Shown here in pieces: positions 27,534 to 35,207 of a stretch of DNA of 64,000 nt. The translations under genes and the position numbers were made by a program. Source of the DNA: Chitinivorax sp. B (GTDB lineage Bacteria > Pseudomonadota > Gammaproteobacteria > Burkholderiales > SCOH01); contig NZ_SCOH01000017.1 of the NCBI RefSeq assembly GCF_005503445.1, forward strand, positions 1 through 64,000, in the 5' to 3' direction. Within the stretch, counting starts at the first letter, position 1; each line of letters starts with the position of its first letter. Under the pieces are notes generated by a model. It searched no databases and was not told where the DNA came from. It saw only the letters and a list, made by a program, of their open reading frames with translations.

Positions 27534-28454
27534 TTATGCGTAATAGCGTTTGGAAAATTCCAGCATGCGCTCAATCGGCAGTCGAGCCGCATCCATCTGT
27601 GCATCTGTCAGGTAATCGATGCAAATGCCTTCGCCTTGTTGTGCACGCTTGACCGCTTCAATGGTGTTGAGCTTCATGTATGGACAGGAATTGCACTGGC
27701 AACCTGCGTAAATTGGAGCTTGGCGGATATCCAGTTCTGGACGTACTTGCTTCATGTTGTAGAGGATGCCGTCCTCGGTTGCCACAAAGATCACGCCATT
27801 AGGGGCTTTGTCATAGGCCTTGACCCAGTTCAGCATACCGGACGTGGAGCCTACATAATCAGCGCGTTGCAACACCGGCAGTGGGCTTTCCGGGTGTGCG
27901 ATCAGGAAGTAGGGGGTGTCGCCAACCGCTGCAAAACCGGTATTGAGTGCCTCTTCATTGAATTTGTCGTGTACTTCGCACACGGCGGACCAGAGTGGCA
28001 TGTCATAACCATACTGGAAGTTGAGATAGGCACCCATGTTGCGATCAGGTGAGAAGATGACTTTTTTGCCCGTGGCATACAGGTCGGCGATCAGGTCGTC
28101 GACATTGCGGCTGGTGCAAATCCAGTCTGCCAGCGCTTTATGCTCTGCAGACGAATTGATATAGGCTACATGGACATGATCTGGATACTGTTCCCGCCAG
28201 GCCTTGAGGGCAGTTACATCGGTTTGCGTCACAAGCGAACAGGTGGACCCACGATCCGGCAGGATCACTTCGGCATGCGGATTGAGAATTTTGGCAGTTT
28301 CAGCCATGAAGCGTACACCGGCAAACACAATGGTATCGGCTTCGGCATCACGGGCATAAAGGGAGAGCTCAAGACTGTCGCCTACTTTATCCGCCATTTG
28401 CTGTATTTCGGGCGTGCAATAATAATGGGCGAGTGTGACCACTTTCTTGGTCAT
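27534..28454 (-). CDS. nadA: Quinolinate synthase A (short form)
   Basis: 306 residues with AGGAGG seven bases before the start. The sequence follows the short NadA type known from Thermotoga and many bacteria. Cysteine ligands of the [4Fe-4S] cluster are expected at Cys72, Cys159 and one of Cys252/254/257 (GCQCNSCPYM). VGDSLELS and the SAEHKALADW segment belong to the substrate site. It condenses iminoaspartate with dihydroxyacetone phosphate to quinolinate. nadB and nadC are not in the window; nadM follows. Confidence 0.94.
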   Translation of the reverse strand: MTKKVVTLAHYYCTPEIQQMADKVGDSLELSLYARDAEADTIVFAGVRFMAETAKILNPHAEVILPDRGSTCSLVTQTDVTALKAWREQYPDHVHVAYINSSAEHKALADWICTSRNVDDLIADLYATGKKVIFSPDRNMGAYLNFQYGYDMPLWSAVCEVHDKFNEEALNTGFAAVGDTPYFLIAHPESPLPVLQRADYVGSTSGMLNWVKAYDKAPNGVIFVATEDGILYNMKQVRPELDIRQAPIYAGCQCNSCPYMKLNTIEAVKRAQQGEGICIDYLTDAQMDAARLPIERMLEFSKRYYA

Positions 28455-28722
28455 AGGAAATCCTCCTATATCAGTGGCTTGCGATCCTAACTCGCAAGCA
28501 GGTATGCATCAGTTGTCGATCAGTTGCGTCGCTGCCACGGAATCCCCGTGTTGGGTTGCAGCTAGGCATCGGCAACTTATCAGATTTGACGCCGTGATGC
28601 CAGTGCATGTTCCCCTGCAATTCGAAAAATAGGAGGTCATGAGGTAGGAAGCACGCTTCATGGTTGCGTGAACGCGCTTTGGAGGGAGGGCAAGTTGTTA
28701 AAATCGGGTAATGAATGAGCGC
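28455..28722. other. Intergenic stretch upstream of nadA
   Basis: Together with the repeat and hairpin up to 28839 this makes about 385 bases without a gene. It must contain the nadA promoter. No credible coding frame or riboswitch fold could be recognised by eye. Confidence 0.4.
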
Positions 28723-28779
28723 CTGTTCACGATCTTGCAGTGAGAACCTGATTGAGGCTCATGTGCTACTCAACATCCT
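28723..28779. repeat. Diverged partial copy (copy B) of the 5.4-kb repeat element
   Basis: Aligns without gaps to 5360-5416 at about 44 of 57 bases, including the shared block GGCTCATGTG and the shared block CTCAACATCCT. The right half and the right terminal inverted repeat are not recognisable, so this is a remnant. Confidence 0.6.
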
Positions 28780-28806
28780 TGTCTTTCGGTTGTGAGCGGG
28801 TTCAAA

Positions 28807-28823
28807 GGCCGCATTCAGCGGCC
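28807..28823 (-). terminator. Hairpin after dapD
   Basis: GGCCGC (28807-28812) and GCGGCC (28818-28823) with a 5-base loop lie just past the dapD stop; only TTT follows on the minus strand, so it is a modest terminator. Confidence 0.55.
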
Positions 28824-28839
28824 CGTTGCCTGGTGAGTA

Positions 28840-29661
28840 CTAAATACCGCGCAGTAATTCGTTGATGCCAACCTTGCCACGGGTTTTCGCATCGACTTTT
28901 TTTACAATAACGGCGCAATACAGACTGTATTTTCCATCGGCAGAGGGCAGGTTGCCTGACACCACCACAGACCCGGCTGGTACACGGCCGTAAGTAATTT
29001 CACCTGTCTCGCGGTCATAAATCTTGGTGGATTGACCAATGTAGACGCCCATTGAAATGACCGAACCCTCTTCCACGATCACCCCCTCGACGATCTCCGA
29101 GCGTGCGCCAATGAAGCAGTTGTCTTCAATGATGGTCGGTGATGCTTGTAGTGGTTCCAGAACCCCGCCAATGCCGACGCCGCCAGATAAGTGGACGTTT
29201 TTCCCGATTTGTGCGCAGGAGCCAACAGTCGCCCAAGTGTCGACCATTGTCCCTTCATCAACAAACGCACCAATGTTGACGTAGGATGGCATCAGTACCA
29301 CATTCTTGCCGATGAAGCTGCCGCGTCGGGCAATGGCGTTAGGTACAACACGGAACCCGCCAGCGCGGAAATCGGCTTCGGAATAGTCGGCAAACTTGCT
29401 GGGTACCTTGTCGAAATATTGGGTGCAACCACCATCCAGTGGCACGTTGTCATTGGCGCGGAAGGAGAGCAGCACAGCTTTTTTGACCCATTCGTGGGTG
29501 ATCCACTGACCGTTGATTTTTTCTGCCACGCGCAGGCTGCCGCTGTCCAGTTCCGTGATGACCTGGCCAATAGCGGCCTTCAATTCAGGCTGAATGGTGG
29601 AAGGCGTGAGCTCTGCGCGACGTTCAAAAGCTTCTTCAATCAAAGGCTGAATAGGATGCAT
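28840..29661 (-). CDS. dapD: Tetrahydrodipicolinate N-succinyltransferase
   Basis: 273 residues from ATG 29661, the exact family length; the frame opens 16 codons earlier but that extension is not conserved. N-terminal [14 protein letters not shown] and [16 protein letters not shown] are DapD signatures, and the hexapeptide left-handed beta-helix runs from about residue 105 to 230 ([19 protein letters not shown]). It succinylates tetrahydrodipicolinate in lysine and diaminopimelate synthesis. It is monocistronic here. Confidence 0.96.
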   Translation of the reverse strand: MHPIQPLIEEAFERRAELTPSTIQPELKAAIGQVITELDSGSLRVAEKINGQWITHEWVKKAVLLSFRANDNVPLDGGCTQYFDKVPSKFADYSEADFRAGGFRVVPNAIARRGSFIGKNVVLMPSYVNIGAFVDEGTMVDTWATVGSCAQIGKNVHLSGGVGIGGVLEPLQASPTIIEDNCFIGARSEIVEGVIVEEGSVISMGVYIGQSTKIYDRETGEITYGRVPAGSVVVSGNLPSADGKYSLYCAVIVKKVDAKTRGKVGINELLRGI

Positions 29662-30021
29662 GCGATTTCCCGAATTTGGAGTTAAATGAATAGTAGTCAT
29701 GTGGTTCAACCGGTGGTGATATCAAAACGCAGTTCATCCATGCTGGCGGGCCGGGCCGTTATCGTTGGATGACTTGACTGTTTTCCTGTTTACATGGCCA
29801 TGCCTGAGCCAGTACTTGTGCACGCCCAACGAATGGATAGGAAATGCATGACTAGCGTGCCTGCCACACTCGGTGGCGTCAATTGGGACGATCCATAGCA
29901 ATATTGGTGTAGTGGATCAAGCTTACCGGAGCAATGACCAGGGTGAACACAACATTATAGAACGTGAATGACCAGAGCCCAATAATCGACGGTTATATAG
30001 AAAGTAATGGTCAGTGGGAAC
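29662..30021. other. Intergenic stretch between dapD and the PilZ gene; possible small membrane-protein remnant
   Basis: About 360 bases without a convincing gene. On the minus strand between about 29980 and 29879 a short open frame reads GLWSFTFYNVVFTLVIAP and ends at a stop; it looks like a membrane helix but has no start codon with a ribosome site. It may be the tail of a lost gene. The dapD promoter should also lie here. Confidence 0.35.
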
Positions 30022-30588
30022 TTATTGCCTAGCTGCTGCTGATGGATGAAATCGAGCCTGTATCTGTCGACGGTGGTAGCGAAAAATGGTGCGTTCCAGC
30101 CAATCTGTAACGGATTGGGTCACATGTTCGAAATGTGCTGATATGCGCCAGCTGTTACTGGAGATCTGCTCGCAGCCAATGATTTTGGCTGGCAGGCGCA
30201 GTGGCTCTGGAATGCGGGAGTTGATGAGGAGGGATAGCAATACATTGTTGTTAGTGGCCAATGGGGTATCCACATGCCAGATCAGCATATCGGCGTGCAG
30301 TGTCACGGCCTGTGGCCTTGTCTGTTGGCACTGCGATGCCATCAGCTGTGCCAATAGATGCAAGGCAAGATTCAGTTTGGCTTCGATGCGGTCAGGTTGG
30401 CGTGCAGCATCGAATTCATGCTCTTGCTCGCTGCCACCGGCTTCCATGGCAGCCAAGCCGGCCAGTAAAGCCTGATTGGCCTGCATCCAGCCATCCACCA
30501 GGGCGATCCAGCCATCTGGTAATGGCTCTGCCTTCATACTCAATATGATATCGAGCCCGACAGAGGCAGGGGGGAGGGTATCATTCAT
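30022..30588 (-). CDS. Atypical PilZ (c-di-GMP receptor-like) protein
   Basis: 188 residues. The C-terminal half (about 110-180) has the atypical-PilZ look: LLSLLINSRIPEPLRLPAKI, then FEHVTQSVTDWLERTIFRYH and HRRQIQ. The N-terminal part is helical. Atypical PilZ proteins often bind c-di-GMP or act as partners of other PilZ proteins. The fold was judged by pattern only, so binding residues are uncertain. It follows the small exported Cys protein by 24 bases and is likely in one transcript with it. Confidence 0.6.
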   Translation of the reverse strand: MNDTLPPASVGLDIILSMKAEPLPDGWIALVDGWMQANQALLAGLAAMEAGGSEQEHEFDAARQPDRIEAKLNLALHLLAQLMASQCQQTRPQAVTLHADMLIWHVDTPLATNNNVLLSLLINSRIPEPLRLPAKIIGCEQISSNSWRISAHFEHVTQSVTDWLERTIFRYHRRQIQARFHPSAAARQ

Positions 30589-30612
30589 GACAGCAGCCTC
30601 ATGCTGAACTGG

Positions 30613-30897
30613 TCAGTTGCGGGTAGCGGCATCAGAGGCTGTCTGATGGCTTGCCGTGACTGGCGGCGGCGTATCTACCGGTTGGGTCGTGGCCGCAGGG
30701 GGCGTATTCTGGTCTTTGCCCGACTCCACTTTGCCTGGTGGTTGTTCGGCATTTGGGCGTACTTTGCAGAAAGCAGGCGGGTTGTCGGAAAAGCACAGTA
30801 CGCTGAGCTTGCGCTCGCCATTGCAAACCGGGCAGGCCATGACACTACTTGTTAGCAGCAATAACGTTGAGCTCAGGACAAGTTTGAATTTGAACAT
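30613..30897 (-). CDS. Small exported Cys-motif protein, possible lipoprotein
   Basis: 94 residues. Signal sequence KLVLSSTLLLLTSSVMA precedes CPVC; VMAC could serve as a weak lipobox, or the signal is cut by signal peptidase I before CPVCNG. Five cysteines in the first 45 residues (CPVC, LCF, FCK) could bind metal or form disulfides. The C-terminal 45 residues are Pro/Thr-rich and low in complexity. No family recognised. The downstream neighbour is the PilZ-like gene. Confidence 0.55.
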   Translation of the reverse strand: MFKFKLVLSSTLLLLTSSVMACPVCNGERKLSVLCFSDNPPAFCKVRPNAEQPPGKVESGKDQNTPPAATTQPVDTPPPVTASHQTASDAATRN

Positions 30898-31041
30898 GTC
30901 AGCGTGCTTTGATGTTGGGGTATAGCAGGATGATAGCGCTGACGCCGCTGCCTTGCATGCAGAAATACCATGCCAGGGTCAGTTTTCAGGTTGCTCGTTC
31001 GTACGAACACCGTTGGCCATGTGTTGTGTGATGATCAAGCG

Positions 31042-31074
31042 GTCTGCCGGACCCAGTGTATCGATCCGGCAGAC
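31042..31074 (-). terminator. Hairpin after the cohesin-like gene
   Basis: GTCTGCCGGA (31042-31051) and TCCGGCAGAC (31065-31074) are perfect inverted copies with a 13-base loop, 18 bases past the stop at 31092. No T run follows, so it may be a transcript-end stabiliser or part of a rho-dependent end. Confidence 0.5.
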
Positions 31075-31091
31075 TGTGAGTTGAGTGTTGG

Positions 31092-31700
31092 TCAAACGAC
31101 GGCAAATCGTCTCATGGTGACAAGCGCCGCCGCGCCGATGCCCAATAACATCCAGCTAGGCGCAACAGGAATGCGGCCATTCGGATCGCGAATAACCTCC
31201 ACGCTCCCATCTTCTATGCTGGTGTTGGCCAATTGGGCATCCCAGGTTTTGACATCCTGGCCGCTGACCCCTGGGACCGTATCCGGCAGAAAGCTCAATC
31301 CGGACAGGCCAACCCCAATCGCCTTGAAGGTAAGTGTCGCCAACGTGATTGGGTCGTCCTGCATTGCATCGAGTATCGTTTCGTCGACAATGAGTGACAG
31401 CTCCCACAGATCAATCACATTGACACCCAAGGTAAAGCCCGAAAACGAATCCGCCGGCCCCCCAAGTTTGTCGTAGAACGTGACACCCATGCCTAGCAGA
31501 ATGGTTTGGTTGAAACCGACGTCCAAATCGTAGGCACTGATGATATCGGTACCCAGGTCAGTGGCGATGATATCGACGTTGACCGTGTCACCCAGAAATT
31601 TCACCTGGTTTTGTGGTGAGAATTTCAAGGTAAGTGCCTGTGCCTGAACCGTGAACAGCGCACAGCCCAGTAGTACTGCATTGAGAAATGCTTTTGACAT
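31092..31700 (-). CDS. Exported cohesin-like protein with PEP-CTERM-type C-terminus
   Basis: 202 residues from ATG 31700 (GGAGC 7 bases upstream; upstream ATGs lack a site). Signal peptide ends VQAQA. Residues about 25-150 follow the cohesin beta-sandwich pattern (LKFSPQNQVKFLGDTVNVDI; ISAYDLDVGFNQTIL; ITLATLTFKAIG). The C-terminus, PVAPSWMLLGIGAAALVTMR plus RF, is a short Pro-motif, a membrane helix and a basic end, as in PEP-CTERM sorting signals processed by exosortase, although the Glu of PEP is missing. The preceding gene of the operon ends in a dockerin-like domain, the natural partner of cohesins. No exosortase gene is in the window. Confidence 0.72.
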   Translation of the reverse strand: MSKAFLNAVLLGCALFTVQAQALTLKFSPQNQVKFLGDTVNVDIIATDLGTDIISAYDLDVGFNQTILLGMGVTFYDKLGGPADSFSGFTLGVNVIDLWELSLIVDETILDAMQDDPITLATLTFKAIGVGLSGLSFLPDTVPGVSGQDVKTWDAQLANTSIEDGSVEVIRDPNGRIPVAPSWMLLGIGAAALVTMRRFAVV

Positions 31701-31759
31701 GATGTTTGCTCCATGCATGGCGTTAGTCTGAACTGATGGTGACAGTTGTCTGGGACATA

Positions 31760-33529
31760 TCATGGTGCGCAGTTCGGACGTGTGCATTTCAACGTGCACA
31801 TCCGTCCATCGTTGACCGTGATAAAGCCATTGCCATCTGCATCTCTCGAATCGCCTGGGGCAGCTGTCGTGTTGCGGGCGGCCAGAATGGCGTTGATATC
31901 GTTGCGGTCGATATCACCATCACCATCGACATCGCACGTGGTTCCCTGGCTGCTCAATGTCAGGTCATACAGGATGGGGGAAGCCTTGTCAGCATTGGCG
32001 GTGAGTCTTGCCTGTACTTGTATGTAACGTCCCGACTGATTGAACGGGGTATTGTTGGAGACCAATGAGTAGGCCGACAACGGCAGATTGCCCAATGTGT
32101 CCGCAGTACGGACTCGGACCTCAATGGTTGCGCCGGTTGGTAGGGTTTCAGTCCAACTGGCCTTGCCCCATGGCATGCCAGCTACGTTGCTATCGTATAT
32201 TGCGGTCCATGTACCGGTTGGGCTGGTGATGTTACGTGCTGCAAAGCCAGTTGCATCACTATAGGTGTAAGGTGAGTTGCCAATAGGGAACACCCCCAGT
32301 GACGTACCATCGGTCCCCTTGTACTTGGACAGGTTGTTGGAAGTACGGTGAATCAGCCAAACGTCATTATTGGCATCAATCACCGCACCACGAACCTCAC
32401 CGGTTCCAGGTTGGGCCGGTTTGCTCCAGATAACTGTGCCATCCGGGGCAAATTTGGTGACGCCGCCGGAATTGACATTGCCGGGGACAATGTTGCCAGA
32501 GCCATCGACCGCGATCCCATAGGAGGTATAGAACTGCGCTGCCGGTGTGGTGAATGTGTTGGTAGTCGGGTCGAACTGGATATACGAGCGGCCGTTCAGG
32601 CTGGCAACATAGACTTTGCCGTTCCCCAGTGCGATGCCGTAATTACCGCCAAACTGCCCGTGGTTGAAGCTGCTGACCACCAGGGTATTCGTATCGATTT
32701 TGCCCAGGATGGTTCCCAGCGAAGCACTCCACAACATGCCGTTGGAGTCAACCAGACAACCATACGGGCTCCAGGAAACCGCGATCGGGCCGACCATGGG
32801 CGAACCATCAACGGAGCTGATCTTGTAATATTGCGCAGTATTGAATAGGCCCACCCACAAGTTGCCGTCCTTGCCGATGCAAAGTGAACGACCTAAGCCG
32901 TTCGGTACGCCGACATAGACGATCCAGGCGACGCGTTCATCCGTGATTTCGGCAGGGTCGACTCGTCCGTTGCCATTGGTGTCCCCCATGGGCATGATTT
33001 CGGCTGGGTCAATCACGCCATTATTGTTGGTGTCCTGGGATGTGTCGGCAACACCATTGCCATTGCGATCGATAAAACTATCGGACAGGATCTTCATGAC
33101 CGATGCACTTTTACCATCAAAGTGGCGGTTGGCTACGTAGGCATTGCCGTTGATGTCAACTGCGGTACGGGACGGTGCCGCGCCGGCATAGGCATTGCCA
33201 AGGTGATTCACAAAGCCTGGTTGTCCTGCGGGACCGAACCAAGTGCGATAGCGTGCCAGCTCTTTGTTGGTGGAGGTATCGATTTTCGACAGGGTGTCCT
33301 CACCCGCATTGGCATTCCACAGCACTGGGAAGGTGGTGCCCACCGCATTCAGTTGTAATTGATGATTGTTTGGCGCCGTATGATTGACGCCATCCAGTGT
33401 ACCCAAGTCGAAATCACCGTCCAACGTGTAGGTAATGGTGACTGCGGATAGTTGGGAAAATGCCAGACAGGCACCAATGGCCAGTAGCCACCGGGCAAGC
33501 GGGCGTTGCGTAGAGCAACGATGTTCCAT
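31760..33529 (-). CDS. Exported beta-propeller protein with Ca-binding repeats and C-terminal dockerin-like domain
   Basis: 589 residues from ATG 33529 (AAGGA 7 bases upstream; ATG 33544 lacks a site). Signal peptide ends near FSQLSA. About residues 40-430 look like an NHL/SMP-30-type propeller, interrupted by a Ca-binding Asp/Asn-rich insert (DRNGNGVADT, DTNNNGVIDPAE, DTNGNGRVDPAE). About 430-530 is a beta-sandwich region. The end carries two dockerin-type Ca loops, DVDGDGDIDRNDINAIL and DADGNGFITVND, and a Cys-rich tail. It would be secreted and could dock onto the cohesin-like protein of the next gene. Enzymatic activity is not evident. Confidence 0.8.
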   Translation of the reverse strand: MEHRCSTQRPLARWLLAIGACLAFSQLSAVTITYTLDGDFDLGTLDGVNHTAPNNHQLQLNAVGTTFPVLWNANAGEDTLSKIDTSTNKELARYRTWFGPAGQPGFVNHLGNAYAGAAPSRTAVDINGNAYVANRHFDGKSASVMKILSDSFIDRNGNGVADTSQDTNNNGVIDPAEIMPMGDTNGNGRVDPAEITDERVAWIVYVGVPNGLGRSLCIGKDGNLWVGLFNTAQYYKISSVDGSPMVGPIAVSWSPYGCLVDSNGMLWSASLGTILGKIDTNTLVVSSFNHGQFGGNYGIALGNGKVYVASLNGRSYIQFDPTTNTFTTPAAQFYTSYGIAVDGSGNIVPGNVNSGGVTKFAPDGTVIWSKPAQPGTGEVRGAVIDANNDVWLIHRTSNNLSKYKGTDGTSLGVFPIGNSPYTYSDATGFAARNITSPTGTWTAIYDSNVAGMPWGKASWTETLPTGATIEVRVRTADTLGNLPLSAYSLVSNNTPFNQSGRYIQVQARLTANADKASPILYDLTLSSQGTTCDVDGDGDIDRNDINAILAARNTTAAPGDSRDADGNGFITVNDGRMCTLKCTRPNCAP

Positions 33530-33570
33530 GGTCTTATCCTTCATGGTAATAGGTAATAATCACTTGAGGG

Positions 33571-34617
33571 CTATTGCTTGGCTAGGCGGGTCAATTGTCT
33601 TGGGCGCGCCAGTGGCTGGGCATCCATCGCCATGCTGTAGGTCAGCCGCTGTGCGGATTGACCTGCTGCCGTTGTCACCCGATAGAGCTGTGCATTGCCA
33701 TCGCGATAGCTGACGAACAATATCGCCGTGCCATCCGGTGTGAGGCTGGGCTGATTGTCTTCGGCTTCCGACTCGGTCAGATTGGCCAACGCACCGTCAG
33801 CCAGCGAAACTTTGGCAATATCCTGACGGCCAGTTTCGGCAATGGTGGTCAACACTAGTAGTGATTGGTTATCGGGTGTCCAGCGTGCTTCACCGGTTTG
33901 TATTTCCTTTGGAGTGACTGCCTGGGCTTCGCTGCCATCGGCATTCATGACCCAGATTTGCAGCAGGCTTGAGTTGCGCGAGGTATAGGCAAGCCGTTGT
34001 CCATCGGGCGACCATACCGGATTGGTTTCTGATGCTTTGGTTTTCGCGATGTAGGTGTATTTGCCTGTAGCAATGTCCACCGTGGCTATGTCGCCTTTTC
34101 CTTCGGTAAAATTGACATAGGCCAATCGCTTCGAATCTGGCGCCCAAGCGGGTTGACCTTTGGCCACGCCAGGATCTGCGGCCGTCACATTGGCCAACTG
34201 TTTGCCATGACTGTCCATGACATAGATGTTGGCGGTTTTGTCCCGATAGGATATGAAAGCGATATGTTTGCCATCTGGCGACCAGACGGGATCGCTGTCG
34301 GCCGCGTCATGATGGGTCAGCCGGCGTTGATTTTTACCATCTGCATCCATGATGTAGATTTCCGGATTACCGTCCCGCGTGGACGTCATCACGATGCGTT
34401 TGCCATCTGGTGACCAGCTGGCTTGGCTATTCTCGCCTTTGCCATCTGTCAGTTTATGGACAGCATGATCGGGTGTCAGCGTATAGAGCTGAAGCGAGCC
34501 ATCACGTGTGGAGGCGAACAAAATGGTATCCTCGCGTGTCGGGCTGGCTGCGATTACACAGGGTGGCAACAACAGGGCACATACCGCCATACTCAGATAG
34601 GTCGAAGAATTGATCAT
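33571..34617 (-). CDS. Exported TolB-like WD40/PD40 beta-propeller protein
   Basis: 348 residues from ATG 34617, with AGGAGC upstream; the open frame extends far upstream but that part overlaps the previous gene and is non-coding. Signal peptide ends PPCVIAAS. Six or seven PD40 blades are visible with repeated SWSPDGKRI, VWSPDGKHI, AWAPDSKRL, VWSPDGQRL. It is like the TolB propeller but lacks the TolB N-terminal domain and Pal partner genes. It should be a secreted or periplasmic binding scaffold. Second gene of the four-gene operon. Confidence 0.85.
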   Translation of the reverse strand: MINSSTYLSMAVCALLLPPCVIAASPTREDTILFASTRDGSLQLYTLTPDHAVHKLTDGKGENSQASWSPDGKRIVMTSTRDGNPEIYIMDADGKNQRRLTHHDAADSDPVWSPDGKHIAFISYRDKTANIYVMDSHGKQLANVTAADPGVAKGQPAWAPDSKRLAYVNFTEGKGDIATVDIATGKYTYIAKTKASETNPVWSPDGQRLAYTSRNSSLLQIWVMNADGSEAQAVTPKEIQTGEARWTPDNQSLLVLTTIAETGRQDIAKVSLADGALANLTESEAEDNQPSLTPDGTAILFVSYRDGNAQLYRVTTAAGQSAQRLTYSMAMDAQPLARPRQLTRLAKQ

Positions 34618-34634
34618 CAAGGTGCTCCTGATTG

Positions 34635-34982
34635 TTACGGGGTCACAACAAAACGGGTGGTTGTGATGGTTTTGCCGTTGTTGTCCTGGATTTCTATCTT
34701 GTGCTCGCCGGCCATCGCGGTACGATATGTTTCGGCGAGATTGCCGGCACTGGTCGCAACAACCGCCCGCAGCATCTGCGAGCCATTGGGCAAGGTAATC
34801 AACAGTCGATAAGCTTGTCCGGGGGTATAGCCTGGACCGTTGACGTGGGCATCCGTCCCGGCCTGAATTGCGGATTCGACATTGATCACTGCGGCCTGGG
34901 CAGGGAAGCTCCAGGTCAATGCAAGTATCAAAGCGCTGGTCGCCGCGTTCAAGCGGCGTCTTTTCATCGTTGTGCACGTCAT
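34635..34982 (-). CDS. Small exported beta-rich protein
   Basis: 115 residues from ATG 34982 (GGAGA 8 bases upstream). Signal peptide ends SFPAQA. The rest (about 80 residues) is beta-rich and looks like one immunoglobulin-like or IPT-type fold (INVESAIQAGTDAHVNGPGY, MAGEHKIEIQDNNGKTITTT). No family recognised with certainty. First gene of the exported-protein operon, 17 bases before the TolB-like gene, and divergent from smc. Confidence 0.65.
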   Translation of the reverse strand: MTCTTMKRRRLNAATSALILALTWSFPAQAAVINVESAIQAGTDAHVNGPGYTPGQAYRLLITLPNGSQMLRAVVATSAGNLAETYRTAMAGEHKIEIQDNNGKTITTTRFVVTP

Positions 34983-35027
34983 GGGTGTTTCTCCTGCCGT
35001 TGAATTAATTCGACCAAGATAAGCCAA

Positions 35028-35207
35028 TGGCTTAACGAATAATTGCTACGCATAAAATATGCCAACTAAAAATATCAATATTGATCAACATGTTAAATGC
35101 ATGCCATTATATGATTGTAAATATATGCGAAATGAATTATTTCAAATTTGATTAATTGTTCGTGTTAGAATTTTCCCTCGCTTTTTACCCGTTTCCGGAA
35201 TACCACG
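35028..35207. promoter_or_regulatory. AT-rich divergent promoter region between smc and the exported-protein operon
   Basis: This 180-base region is strongly AT-rich compared with both genes and must promote transcription in both directions. No specific operator was recognised. Confidence 0.45.

Noticed and set aside
33571-34977. Long open frame giving a 468-residue protein
   Set aside because: The first 120 residues overlap the previous gene in another frame and lack a family pattern; the ribosome site and signal peptide support the start at 34617.
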